Below, one piece after another: positions 13,426-26,307 of a stretch of 64,000 bases of DNA. The notes beneath the pieces were generated by a model that worked only from the letters and a program-made list of their open reading frames with translations, did not search any database and was not told the DNA's origin. Each line of letters begins with the position of its first letter. Within the stretch, counting starts at the first letter, position 1. Origin of the DNA: Utricularia gibba (Eukaryota > Streptophyta > Magnoliopsida > Lamiales > Lentibulariaceae); contig NEEC01000007.1 of assembly GCA_002189035.1 (NCBI GenBank), forward strand, positions 496,001 through 560,000, given 5' to 3'. Position numbers and translations under genes: made by a program.

Positions 13426-15555
13426 AGTTGGTTGATGCTGTCCAGTTCTGTGGACACATTCTTGCTGGCTGCTGCATCCGTTTCCATAACACCAAAATCC
13501 TGTCCGAATGCCACAGCTGCTCCCTCCCTATTGTTTCGATCGGGGACCGGGACCATGTTGTCATAATCATCGTAACATGCCCCTACTCACGTACTCGTGT
13601 TTATTTATTTATTTATTCATTACATAACACAAGTTCCATATCTGCTAAGATCCAGCACCAATACGTGTGTCCGTAGCACCTAATACCATATTCGCAAAAT
13701 CCTATGGATGTCGTGTTTTCTGGGATCATTGACTTTTTTGGAATCCAAACCAGGTACCGGGGTTATGTTAGAAAAATAGATCTTCTATTAATTTTTTATC
13801 TTATATAATTATTTAAAAAAGTTGAATGAATGAATGAATTAACCACTTGTCTCAATTTTAAATTATCAAATATATTAATATTTCTTATTGATAACTCATA
13901 AATTACATATTTTCTAATAATTCCGATCTTCTATTAAAAAATAACAATAAAGTAGATGCGGCCTTTGATTTCTACAAATAATTCACTTTTATTGTTATTC
14001 TTCTAATTCATTGAATCCTTAATTTTAACAGGTTTAATCGTCTAGAGTTAGGAAAGCCTGGATTGCAACTCATCTTATGATGTGTGATGAAACAGAGTAT
14101 GAATGTTACCAGAAACAAACAACTTGTACGGTTCTGAACTCAAATCTCACACGTCTGAGACCATTGAGAGAGTCCACCACGTTTGCACCCTCCATTTTTC
14201 CTTAGCTAGGGTTTGCATCTCGAGTTGAAACTCTCTGCATTTTAGGTTTCCTCCACATTCTCAGATTCGGTACTACGGTTTCGCGTTCGATCAGATCGTG
14301 GCCAACCATCTCAATAGCCTACTGCAAAAAACAAACTTACTAGAGGTTACATTTGATCCCACAAGTAACACCAACTGTTTAATTAATCCCAGGGTTAAGT
14401 CAGAATTAACCATGCTTCGCCATCTGTTCCCTCCTGCAACTAACAACTTCCGTAATGAAGTCAACCCCTTTTGGGCAATAAAAAAGCAACTTTTCCATGG
14501 CAAAGTCAATGGAGAAAACCACCTTCATCCAGCGTAGAGTCAACGTGATAGATAAGTTTTTTTTAACATGATGAGATGAATTCTCCCCAAGTGATTCTGG
14601 CGGGATGGAGAATGTAAAAACTGTTGAAATAAACGTGTTACAAGGCAAACATTTTGATATAACATTGACATTAAAGATTCGATAGATCGATCGAATACAA
14701 ATTAAATTTAATTACATAAGATATATGTATCACGTTAAAAAAGATTAGATTCAATTGATTATTATTGATATTGAATTTATTATATAGTTATTATTTTATT
14801 TTCAAATTTCAATATGAGATTGTTTGTTTTAATAATAATCCAATGTGTTCCTGCATTGTAAGAAACTTGCACAATTACAAGCCACCCAACGTTATTATGA
14901 CAACAGGAAGAGCACCGGAGTTTGAAGAATTGACAGGGCTCCAAACCAGAGGGTTCTTTGAATGTGAAACTGGGTTCGATGAAAAAGGATGAGTTTGAGA
15001 TCTTGGATTCGAAAGATCTGGTTTTCATGCAATAGGAGATGAGGAAGAAGCAGGATGGAACACGCATTGGATTGGATGGTTAATCTATGCCACCCTCCTC
15101 CATTTTTTTAAGTTATTGTGTTTGACTTTCCCTGCATGTGATTCCCAAGTTAGGTTGCTAATGTCAAACCATGTAATGCTGGTCATGCGCTTAGGCTGAC
15201 AAGTACATTATTCTAACCCTAACCCTATGCGTAAAGCAAATGCAGTCCGCCATGGAAATCCCAACACGTGCCTCTACGGATCCCGAACCGAAATCATTAC
15301 AGACGTTTCATGGGGGAGGTGTAAAAGTTGCCAATCATGTGGAGTGATGTTGTCCTAAACAAGACAAGAAAGTTCCCAATGTCAACGCACAGAAAATGTA
15401 GTGGACTTGAGGTGTATCAGGGCTTGTTGATCCATCGGGTGCCCATTTTCAAACCCATGAGAAAAAGCTCGGCCCTTTCATGGGAATGTCGAAAATGATC
15501 GGTTTCATTGCGAGGAATGGAATGAAGATCACTGGATCGAGCATTTGAAATGGTG

Positions 15556-17612
15556 CTAATGGGTGGCAAGGTGTTCCAGTGTGCCCCATGATCGCTCCAG
15601 CCGCATCAGATGCAGCTTCTCAACGAAGGGCTCCAAGATTTCAGCCTCCTCTTCTGGTGCCAACGCCATGCAGATGCTCAGCTCCTGAACTGCTCCCTCA
15701 TAGTCTCTACACAACATTTAGCTGAGTTAAGTCCTATCACCAATGGTGTGTATGTGGTGTTTTGTTCCTTTTACCTTGTGTAGTATAACATCATCCCAAG
15801 GTCTCGCCGCAGAGCCCAGTTATGTGGTTGAAGAATGAGTGAGCGCTCGGATGCCATCACAGCGAGACTGTAGTAACAAAAAAAAGAAGGCATGATGATG
15901 AATGGTAATCCTCCTTTCCGACAGAGAGGGTTGGTTACCTCAGGTCTCGAGGGCGCAGCAATGGCATTTGAGGGCTTGTGTCTGTGTTGAACTTGTCTCC
16001 ACATTTGCGCAGAGGGGAAGTCAGCATCAGGCCGTGGCTTGCTCTTGATGCCCTCTTCCAGTAGAGTCTCTGCAACATGGAACTCAATTTGATACATGAT
16101 ATTTGAGTTATATGATGTGAAAACCAGAGTTTTTGAAGACCAACAATTAGATTCGCCAAGGCGATCCCGATTATATCGCGGTTTGTGGCGATATCTAGAC
16201 CAGAGAGTGAGCTGCTGTTGATGTCCGATGCCTTGGATCTTGGATCATCAACGCAGTTCCCATTCACAGCCTTGAACAAGCTCCCTCCAGACCCTGCTCT
16301 GAATAACTCCTGTGAACAAAAAATGAAACTGTTTCCGGGGATGATGATCAGCAGCTAATCTTGCATCATGCAACGCTCACCTCTGGATTCCCGGTTGAGG
16401 GCCAGATCAGAAACTCTTCACCAACTCGAGATCCCACGATGGTTAGATGAAGCCTTCTGCAGACCTCAATGTAAATAACACTGAGCATGATGGCTGCAAG
16501 GAAGGCAGCACCTTAAGGATCGGATGAGTAACAGGAAGTAGATACTGCAAAAAGCATACCACTTGCCCATCCGGAGCTCAATGCAGAGTGCAGATATGAA
16601 CACTTGGGATCAAGTAGTAAGGGTGACCTTTTGAAGCCTCTAATCTGGAAAAGAACTTTGTTCACTGCATCAAGAATCTCTTCTGTGTGGCATCCTATGT
16701 CTCTGGAGACGAGCTCTGCCTCGACATCCTTGGCTATGATGTCAAGCTCTTCCAACAATGAGTCCATATTTTTGCCGAGGTCTTCCCAGACTGAGGCAAA
16801 CGTAGAAGCTGATGAAGTATCTCCATACTCTTCAAGGAAACATCTTCGGTCAGTCTCACGATTCAAAGCCAAAAATGCCTCATCCTCAGTTCCCACATAA
16901 AGAAGAGCCTAAAAACATAGATTACAGAGTGACAACCTATACACCCACACCACCTACATTAATCCAACAAGAAGCGCAGCCAACACATTCGCCACCAACA
17001 AGGATCCAGAACCAAAGCATTCTTTAAGCATTTCCATCATACCGGGGGAAAAAAGATAAATATAAAAACGAAGAGCAAATTACCCTTGCAAGTGAAATAT
17101 CCTGGTCTTTGGCTCGGATGGATACCTCCCGAGTAAAGTTATCTCTGGCAACTTCAATAGTCTGAACAGGTAAAGCATGATCACAAGTTCAAGAATTCAA
17201 CCTTCATCCATGCCAACAAGAGTGAGAATTTCAACATCAAATGGAACATCAGTATACCTCCTTGTAGAAATCCATCCTCCACGGGTCTCTAGAATCGGGA
17301 TGAGAAGAACAATCAAGGGCTGATATTCCCCTAATTTTCCTAGATACATCACCGTTCTCAACTTTGCCAAGGTTTCTACAGCATCCAAAACCATACCTGA
17401 TGATCAACAAATATCATCACTTTCTGAGGTTGATGAAATGTTTATTGCAGCGCAGGAATGAAGCCACTAAAAAAACCAACACATAGAAATGTTAAAGATA
17501 GATATACAAAAACAGCTGAGAAATCACACAATCACCTGCCAAAACCAGGGAATAAAGTTCTGGTAATCGGACCAGCCACCAAACAACCCCCAAGGCCTTC
17601 AGCCACCACCAT
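15556..17612 (-). CDS. SirB1/transglutaminase-like (Transglut_core2) protein with C-terminal TPR-like repeat
   Basis: I model nine exons: 17612-17536, 17396-17258, 17161-17084, 16908-16560, 16511-16381, 16309-16145, 16069-15939, 15867-15775, 15706-15556, giving 437 residues with every phase agreeing. The N-terminus (MVVAEGLGGCLVAGPITRTL) is Gly-rich and basic and could be an organelle transit peptide. The centre matches the SirB1 N-terminal/Transglut_core2 family: a helical lead with MDSLLEELDIIAKDVEAEL, then ILDAVNKVLF, SYLHSALSSGWASG, and IMLSVIYIEVCRRLHLTIVG. The C-terminal segment (LAVMASERSLILQPHNWALR, DLGMMLYYTRDYEGAVQEL) looks like TPR helices, as in other plant members. The molecular function of the plant proteins is not established to my knowledge. 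The catalytic triad of true transglutaminases is not evident. Confidence 0.85.
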
Positions 17613-19296
17613 TTTCTTCTGCTAATTACTGAATCAACAGAAAGAAGCAAGTAGACCTTACAAAACTCAACTACTAAGAAACAGATTATTCTCAAACAGA
17701 TTCATGTAGCCCTCTATCCCCTTTTTTGGATGAAGGTACAGTCATCTAATAAAATACTTCAAAAAGTTTTCAAAAAGCGACACGAGTAATAAGCGAGTAA
17801 AGAACCCCACCTTGCTCATAAAACAACAAAAAAGCTAGGCCGATACTTGTAATGAAAAGACAAGGGAATTTTGTTTTACACCCAGAAAGACAGCAAAATG
17901 CATCACCAGAGAAAAATCAGGGAAACCCCAGGTGTGAAGATGGAGTCGGGGAAACAAAGAGTTGTTCAAAAATCAAACTGTATGTTGTTCAAAATACAGA
18001 ATCCCCTGAAACAGAAGGGCAGAAAGCCCAGGACCCATGAAACCGAAATTTCTGAAACAAGCGGAACTCAAAAGCAAACATCGCAATGAAGAATTTAAGA
18101 AACTGCATCTGGAAACGCCTCTCCAAGGATAGAGCAAACCGATGCTATGAATGGCTGTTAAACCCATAGCATCAGCACAAATATAATACAGACCCAGCTC
18201 TCAGGTTATTGCTATTTCCTTCTTCAAGAGTTGCCATCCCACTACAAGAGAGTAAAGACAGCGGCTTGAATGGAAGCCATGTGAAGTCTGTCAAATTTCT
18301 TGCCCCTTGCCGATTCTTATCAGCTGGTAATGGGAAATACCAAATGTCGGGTCTTTATGCATCTTCCCACAACACGCAGACAATACTCCATTATTTTACC
18401 TTTCATTATTACTACAAAATCCAATCAAATCAAATCAAATCTCTGGAAAAGTTTCAGCATCACATCCAAGGTCTCCACTGCACAGAGTTTCAATTCGATT
18501 CTGCATCTTCCTCAATTTGGAACCAACCAACCATACTCCAATGTCCTGGTACGGGGTTAAGCTGATGCGGTAGGACTCTAAAGATGCGCATATTCCATGC
18601 CTGGGGAGCGCACGGCAGACAGAAATTTGGTTGGCTGATGCGGAAAGAGGAAGTTGTGGATAAGACTGCTTGGTGTAATGATGCGCTCAACATGTGTCGG
18701 AACTATTTCCCGTAACACATATCCTCATACGAGTTATTGTAATAATCCGTCCCCATCGTGATGTTTCTTCGCTATCACTTTTAGGAGCTGACGTGTTCAT
18801 TTTGGGTTTGTTCTGGATGGGATCCTCCTCTGGTAGCCCATTAACCATTCGGCTGGGTAAGAGGAGGCCCATCTCCCTTGCTCTGTTGGACAAGCAAGAG
18901 CTTCCATGGCGTTGATGTGCATCTATCTATACCTGTGGCTAGGCGGGAGAACTTGTAAGCATTAATCACAGACAGGGTTGACTGAACAGCAAGCAAGCAC
19001 ACATGAATCTGGGAGAGACTGCCATGTGTTTCAACTTCGGTTGAAAGAAGGCAGTCTTCAGGAGGAGGCTGCTTCATTTTTCTTCTTCGAATGCAGTAAA
19101 AGCAGGGCCAGATCCTGCCAAGGGAAACACCGCATTCGAGAAGAGTGAATCAGCTTACATCATCATAACAGAGAAAAGAAAGAGGGAGGTAAACATTATC
19201 CATGGGGTTACAGTTCGCAACAACAAACTTAAAATACATATTACAGACACAAGAAGCCAGCAGTGGATCATGAACGCCTTGAAGCTCTGCTCTGCC
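17613..19296. other. Region between AOX and the SirB1-like gene
   Basis: Apart from the possible small broken gene at 18.7-18.9 kb, only unassigned short frames are present. The part next to 17612 is the upstream region of the SirB1-like gene; the part near 19.3 kb is the AOX 3' flank. Confidence 0.45.
18703..18907 (-). other. Possible small protein gene (about 68 residues), frame broken twice
   Basis: A minus-strand frame starts MEALACPTEQGRWASSYPAE and runs to RRIPSRTNPK, then stops; the next frame continues at once as MNTSAPKSDSEETSRWG, and a third continues as TDYYNNSYEDMCYGK before a stop. One extra A at 18800-18803 and one extra G at 18751-18754 would join all three, the same kind of one-base loss seen in clear genes of this window. 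I do not recognise the protein. Non-coding transcript or chance frames are serious alternatives. Confidence 0.3.
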
Positions 19297-20563
19297 TCAG
19301 TGATACCCTAATGGAGCTGCCATGTCTTTGAGCTCACGTCCTAGGCAGTGTATATCCTGCAAGAGAAGCAGAGAGCAAAAGCCACTCCATAAGAATATTG
19401 AATCGTCATGGAGTTGAGGTAATCAGAGTCAACGCTTCTTACAGATGCGTAGTGGTTCACATCGCGGTGGTGTGCCTCATCTGCACGCACGACCATAACC
19501 ACATCTCTGAGAGTTGAGTTTGGGGGTAATTGCCAGTAGTCAATGGCGATGGCTGGAGCAGGTACATTCTCTATGGTTCCCTTGTCGAGTTCCTTCAGAA
19601 ATTCAGTATAAGAATGAACAGCTTCTTCCTCCAGATACCCCACAATCCGGTGTGACAACTTGGGTGACACGAGGTACGCCAAGAAGTATGCATTGAAGAA
19701 GACGCCCTGTACAGCGAACACCAAGGCACGCTCGTACCATCTCGGCTGAGATACTTCCATAAAGGTCATGAGATGCATTCTTTCATTTTCAGCTTCCTCA
19801 AGCAAGGCCTTGATCCAACCGCCGCTGTGCTCAAACCGCCGTAAAGACTTGCAGTGGAGAAGCATTCCCGCTACCATTCCTGGCACTGCGGCCACCGTTT
19901 CTAGCATCATTGCACGGCACCCGTAACGCTTCTGCACGGGGAAGGGCCGTTGAGAACAGAGGCAAACAGTAAACTTGGATCAAACAGCTTGTAAACATGT
20001 AAATGACCTGAAAAACTATGTCTGTGGGAAATCTCATTGCTTTAACTGTCCAATAAGCCACCTTGTCCATGAACTTCACCGGCGGGTGGTGCTTATTCAG
20101 ATCTATTGACACATTCGCCTTGTAGGTCTCCCATGGCTACTTTTCCACACAGAAATCGACTTAATAAATCGAACTAACAAGGATATTCCACGAAAATAGA
20201 TTCATCTGGGAATGTTGCTCTCACCCTGAAACAAGTCCATTTCCATTCCGCTCCATCCTGTTTCGCAATCTTCGACGGCTCAATTCCCCAGTAACTCGTA
20301 ACTTCCAATTTCGCATTTCCTGTTCCAACTGTTCCCTTCACTCCGCTATCCACCTCCTTCTTCTCGTCCACAGTCAGGGAACTCGAGTGACGCAGACCCA
20401 AAATCGGTGCCCTAACCGACGCAGAAGCCACTCTCCCTCCCAACGTCCCAGCATCAGCGGAAAACGAAGCGGCGGCGCAGCGAACCGCTGCCACATGAGT
20501 CGCCGTGACGGTGGAAAAACAACGCCGTCGGAGAGCCAATGCTGCCATCTTTGTCGCGATCAT
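19297..20563 (-). CDS. AOX1: Mitochondrial alternative oxidase, AOX1 type
   Basis: Di-iron ubiquinol oxidase of the inner mitochondrial membrane that bypasses complexes III and IV. Four exons, the common plant AOX layout: 20563-20225, 20136-20008, 19931-19443, 19356-19297, giving 338 residues. The N-terminus is Arg/Ser/Ala rich, as expected for a mitochondrial presequence ([20 protein letters not shown]). [13 protein letters not shown] carries the Cys at the position of the regulatory CysI, and [13 protein letters not shown] the second Cys. Iron ligands lie in [40 protein letters not shown] and [17 protein letters not shown]. The end is [12 protein letters not shown]. The first ATG was used; one 15 bases downstream (MAALALRRR) is possible. 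A TATA-like TTTATAA lies on the gene's strand about 60 bases upstream. Gene intact. Confidence 0.96.
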
Positions 20564-22077
20564 CCAGAAAGCTTGGAGAACAAGATTCGTAGTGAGGTTC
20601 AGCGCCGTAAGCTTGTGGGCTTATAAAGAAGTTCTGGACGAATCTGGAACGTCCGGTGTGGCCCAATCGTGGCCGTCGATTATCCTGACCCAAGTCAAAT
20701 ATTTCTTCCTATTTTAATATTCACACAAGATATTATTTACTTTTAAATAATCAAAAATGGTTGACTTGGTCATCGTTCAGGCTCCCTAAATGAGGGGGCA
20801 GTCATTCGATTGGACAATAAATTACTCTGAATATTAATTACCATTAATGACATGACACCCAAGAATCAAATCAACCAGTGAGAAATGATCCTCTAAGATA
20901 TCATGAGACAACAAGCTATTTTATAATAATTCAAAATTATTATGATAATTGATTTAGGTTTGAAAATATTTTTGTGAGTAATTTTTTATAGAAATTAATA
21001 TATTTTTCCAATTCGTATTTCAATAGGGGTGACGATTAATAAAAATGGATAAAATAATAATTGTATATATCAAATTGTTTTGGGATATTAAAGTCACTCT
21101 TGAAGAATGAGTAAGAGTATCTTCTATAAACATGATTTTATGAATTGATTTTGTTTAATTTTATATATATTCTAAATTTTAACAATTGTATAGTAAAATC
21201 GGAAATTTTATATTTTTTAAACTATGTTTTAGTGATTAAATAAGAAATTAATTAAAAAATTATATTATTCAATTGACATCTATTTTAAAAATATATTTAT
21301 TACATAACATTAAATTATATAATATAATATTAAAACTGATTGTATTCCATATAATTTATATAACAAATTAAAAATAACTCAAACTGTATTCTATTGGTTA
21401 CTTCATTTCTCTTCGAATTCTTCATACATTATGGATTTAGAATACAATTGTTTGGTAACAATTATGAAATTTTAAGATATGATTTTTTCTGGAATTTTGA
21501 GGAAATACCTCCTTAATTAGAAGGTTTCGGTTATAATTGCATTACATGTTTGGAAGAGGTTTCCTAATTTGCTTCCTCTTTGGGAGGGTGATAAGCGGCA
21601 AGGGAACGTGGAATGGCACCCCCCATGACGTACCTCATGACGCCAGCTGGAAGGATTATGGAAGATTCCTTTCACGTGAAAATTCATAATAAATATAAAT
21701 AAATAGAGCCGTGTTGGAATTTGCCTTCGCGAACGGTTTGGTAGTTGAGTCGTTAAAATTGTTTTTTTTATTCATTGATATGATTATCTAGAAATAAAAT
21801 TAGAATTTACGATTAAAAAACCCAAATTAAATTATTTTATGATATAGAATAAAACGACCGTAATAATACGGATTAATTAGTAATAATTCTAATGATTATC
21901 ACGGTAATGCAGGAAGTACGAAGACTTGTATTGCTAGCAAGCGAAGAAGAAAGATGACGACTTGTACCTGCGTACGGCTCAAGTCACTAGAATGGCGTAT
22001 GAAGCAGAGGCTTGATCTGCATTTCTCCATGTATTTGGCTAAGGTGGAAGCTTGTTGGTGTTGTTTCTAGCAGGGTT
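20564..22077. other. A/T-rich intergenic region, AOX promoter side
   Basis: No coding signal recognised. Very A/T rich from about 20.9 to 21.5 kb and again from 21.7 to 21.9 kb. Confidence 0.5.
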
Positions 22078-23494
22078 TTACAGGTTGAGATACTGTGACT
22101 GAATCCTGTCTCTGTTGGTTTCCCACCACAGCTTCGCGTCCACCTCTCCGAATCGTTCTCGGCTGGGATACCAAATCAAACAGTGATTTCTTGGTTGATC
22201 TGATGTGTTTAGAGGGTAAGTGAACACACCTGAACCTCACACGACGAAGCTCTCTGGTACCATCGATTAGTTTCCTGATGGTGATGTAAATGCCGGGCTC
22301 GTCTTCCTCGATCCACTCCACCTCAACTTCACTTGCGTTGCTTATGGACGCTGATGCCTCATCTCGGGAGGATGTGGATGCTTCCGCATCGCCCTTGTGT
22401 TGGAAGTTGCTGGTTGTTGATGATCCTCCGTGTTCTTGTGGGGTTGTGTACCTGGGATTCCAGCATTTGTTCCATGCAGGGCTTTCCAATGTAGAACCAG
22501 CTCGTGAGTAGCTTGAATCCCTCTGCAGCAAAAAAGAAAAAGTTGATAGCTGTCTGATTAGGTCAGCCAGGCAGAAAGAGTTGTAATTCGGCCATACACC
22601 ATCCTCTGATCTCCCTGGTGTGTTGAGAGCTTGCTGATTCAATCTCTGGACATTGTAGAGCTCCATGATCCGGTCGTAGTTTTCGCCCCACCATCTTTGC
22701 GCTTGCCATTTGTCGAACATCCCTCGGCTTTGTAAGAGATGACAAATTGAGCCAGATGGAACAGGGTGATCTCAGAGACAACTCATTGAAACAAGTACCT
22801 GAAACGGATTCTTTTGAGATCATTCCCTCCTTGAGGAAGTGATATGAAAGTTATCTGCACTCCAGGCTCCACCTGAGCTATCCATTCTTTGGGTTCAGCT
22901 TCATTGTCTAGTGTATGCGATGAAGTCGACTCAGGGGCATGTGATGGATGCGGATCAGCAGAATGATGCCTTGAGACCTTGCCTCTGGCTTCTTCAGGAC
23001 CTGCCTTTCCCTTCTGAACTCCTGAGACCTTCAGGGCTATGTCTTTTATCTGTAAATCACAGCAACTGTGTGGAATATACTCATCTGCTTTGAGCCATAA
23101 ATTCCTTGAACTCCAAAGTTTACTAAGAAACAGTAGCACAATCCAAACAAGGGAGTGGGACCAAAACATGTTAGGTGAGGAACTAAAGATACAGATTCCG
23201 ACAGCATCATCCTCGCTACACAAACACAAACATGTCTATGACCAAATTAATGTGGATGCTGGAAACGTCACTTTCATGGTAACCTATGAGTATCTGGTTC
23301 TGTTTGATTCAAATATGAAGGTGGGAAGGAAACATTGAAATGAATCTGTTACTCGAGCTAATGGAAGCATAATGCACAGCAAAAGGAAGAACCTGGGAAG
23401 TCAAGCTTTTGATGGAGTCCTTGGTATCGCGCTGAGGAGCCTCATCATCACTATCTTCCATTCTCTGCTTGGAGCAACCAATGCAGGTTAACAT
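22078..23494 (-). CDS. BRX: BREVIS RADIX-like protein
   Basis: Plant-specific regulator of root and vascular growth linked to auxin and PIN transport. I model five exons: 23494-23393, 23049-22799, 22727-22598, 22522-22230, 22162-22078, giving 286 residues. The N-terminus MLTCIGCSKQ matches the short Cys-containing motif of the family, proposed to be a palmitoylation site. The first BRX domain covers KEWIAQVEPGVQITFISL through SRGMFDKWQAQRWWGENY, and the second covers EVEWIEEDEPGIYITIRKL to ERFGEVDAKLWWETNRDRIQ at the C-terminus, with a Ser-rich linker between. Intron positions inside both BRX domains fall at the matching R/SR junction, consistent with an old domain duplication. A long 5' leader region, perhaps with introns, may extend to a TATAAA-like site near 24630. 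Gene intact; shorter than Arabidopsis BRX (about 340). Confidence 0.92.
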
Positions 23495-26307
23495 CTTTGC
23501 CCCTTTTCCTAATATATCACTTCTTCTTCTTCACCTGCAATAAACTGGTGAGAATTTGGGACTGAAAAAACGCTTCTTGAGTGGTGCAGAAGAGAAACCA
23601 AATTCAAGACCCTGTTCTCCAAATGCCTTGAAAACAAGCATGTTCCACTCTGTTTATGACACTACAACAAAAAAATGTTCTTCTTCCTCAAGCATGATGA
23701 AAAAGTGCAGTAAATAAAAGACAACAGAGGGTAGAGAGGGAGGAGCAGACTCGGGATCAGCGGAGGCAGAAATTAAAGAAGCAAGAGAAGTAGACTACAT
23801 GTGCATGTTGAATGGATGTATAATAATTGACTGCAAAAAATAGCGAAGTGGGCTGCTGCGGCACTGCACCAGCTTTGATGTCCATAAAGAACCATAAAGA
23901 ATCAGGATTTCGCTGCAGACTTTTGATAAAACGTAACGGAACACACAGTCTTTTCCTTCTCCAACTCCTACTAACTCGACTTACCTGACTTTTTACATGA
24001 GTAAGGTGAAAGAGAAAAACGTAAGCAAAAGGCAGTTCTCGTTGGCGAAATGAATGCATCAATTGTCAAGCAATGAAAGCACTTGTCTAACATATTCAAT
24101 AACCCGTACGAAGAACATTAAGTGATGGAGACTTTACCTCAACCGAAGACATGTCACCAACTCTAACTTCTTCCCTATCTCAGAAATTCAAAATCAAGTC
24201 TAAGTATAATTGACACACAATCTCAACAACAAAAAATGTGCGAACTTTAATCGGGATAGGAGGATTTCAATGCAGAATCAGGCTTCGTTTTCCCAAGAAC
24301 TCTTAAACCTTTCAGCGAACGGGAAACAAGAAAGACCAAGTATCAGAAACGATCCAAAAATTGACAAATAAAGCAGTCCCACCCCAGGCATCCCTCATGC
24401 AAGACTGATGACCACAACATTTGACAAATAGTTTCCGGCTAGCCTGAAGTCCGGCGGGATACTTTTCCGTTAAAAGACAAAAGAAAACTTCCTACGATTC
24501 TGGGCCTCGGAGTTTATACAAAAAAAGACAGTCTTTCGGATTCAAAGTTCCAACATTTTGAAAACAGGGGAATCCGCGGTAGCGTGGGATGCGTAAATGG
24601 CAAACCAGAGAGTATCGGCGGGGTGCTTTATAGACAGGTTACCGCCGCCATTATCCCGCGGCGACTCTATAAAATGGCTGGGTCGGCTCCGGACAAGCTG
24701 TAGACTGTCCTGACCACGTCCTTACATCTCTCTGTTGTACAGCAGGCACGGACTGTTGTACGCTTCCCATTTGAACCATGCAAGTTGGGCTTCCATTTCA
24801 GCATCCTGGGAACACAAACCAAAAAATAAATAAATAAAATTTCAGAAATAAATAATAAAAGTGAACTATACTTTTTTTAATCGATTTTTAAATTCCTATA
24901 TTTGTCATTTTCCTTGTCCATCCATCCTATTTTCGAAATTAATACTATGTTTTAAACTGTTTCTATTTTTGGAAAATGTAAAAAAATGATTTTATTATCA
25001 AATATACTCCATTTCTTTCCAAAAATTCAAGAATATTCAAAGAATACTTTTTAATAAGCTATATCAAGGAGAACCAAATCAATTAAATTAGATAAAAAAA
25101 TTTCTACCTGAATCCACAAAAAAAAAATAATTATGTTACATATCTCCTACTAAAAAAAGAGAAGCTTTGGGTGGTTTGGAGTCCTTGGGGATAGATAAAT
25201 CAACAAAACAAAAAAAGGAATTTGAGCAATTTGACCAAAAAAAATGGGTAGTTTATTGGGCCCCACTAAAAGACAAATAATTGTTCTTGTAGTGTATTAA
25301 ATATTTCTTTTTTTATTTTTTGTTCAGGTAGGGTTTGTTGGTGGTGGTGGATGAAGGAGCATGTCCTTTTTTCTGGATTCCAGAGTCATATATGACTGGT
25401 AAATGGCATGATCGGGGTAGTGAAGTTCACTCGTGCTTGCTTTCCACGTCGTCGTCGCTGCTATCTTGGAACAGAAAAAACGAAGAAGATGGCCATCGAA
25501 GGAAGCGAAAAAACGAAAGGAATGTGAAAACAAGGGTCTGAATGATGGATGCATGTGCAAAGTTGAGATATGGGTGTCCTGTTTTTTACTGGTTCCCAAG
25601 GCTTTCACTGTCCTTTAACTCCAATGGGTTCCTTTAGCAGAGTAACTTGGACAATCTGCCACCTTATGTGCTGCTGCTGCCTTGTTGCTCTCTGTAAAAA
25701 GAAGAGACCATCGTTCTTTGTCTTGGGCTTTTTGTTTCCTCTTTACTATAGACTTTTTCATTGATTCAAGCTTTTGTTCAAAAAGAGAGAATTCTGCGGT
25801 AGAAGAGTTTAAACTGGGGTGATGGGGTTGGATCACTTTTGCTAATGATGATTAGTCGGTGTCCAGTTCTGTGGCCATGCAATGGGCTTCAGATTGTTGT
25901 GCTCCAATGGTGAATCCAGATGAAAATAAATGGTAAAAAAAGGATGAAACTTTTCCTGGTAAGGGCGAAGGAGGAGAAGAAAAGGAAAGTCTGTGGCCTA
26001 TTAGTGAAGCATCTGGCAGTGTCTGTGTACCCACCTCCAGGAAGATGAAATCAAATGGGAAGCATCAAAAGACTGTTCACCTGTTTGGGTTTGTCCTTAG
26101 CACGACAGCAACATGTCCGAGGTTCTGGTTTTGATGCTCAACTTCGAAATTGGAGAAGATGGGGAAGAAGCTGCCGCCTATACCTGCAAACCTACAAGAA
26201 CTCACATTGATTTTCCTTTATTTTGGCAGTCAACAGAAATTTTCCTAAAACGAAGAATGGATGGGGTTTGGTGTACAAACAAATGGAAGCTGAGAAACAG
26301 GTTAGTG
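23495..26307. other. BRX upstream region and chromomethylase 3' flank
   Basis: The part 23.5-24.7 kb has splice-like signals on the minus strand and may be a spliced 5' leader of BRX. From 24.8 to 25.3 kb the sequence is A/T rich. The 25.3-26.3 kb part has short frames without family motifs. No gene claimed. Confidence 0.45.

Larger units (their letters stand above)
12523..15555. other. Intergenic region, CYP707A promoter side
   Basis: Contains the CYP707A promoter elements and the poly-G tract. At 14160-14300 a C/T-rich stretch with AGGGTTT- and TTTAGGTTT-type motifs resembles a plant 5' leader, but no convincing coding sequence follows it. Short frames around 14.3-15.1 kb show no family motif. 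The rest is A/T rich. Confidence 0.5.

Noticed and set aside
15215-15230. AACCCTAACCCT telomere-like repeat
   Set aside because: Only two units; too short to be an interstitial telomere block.
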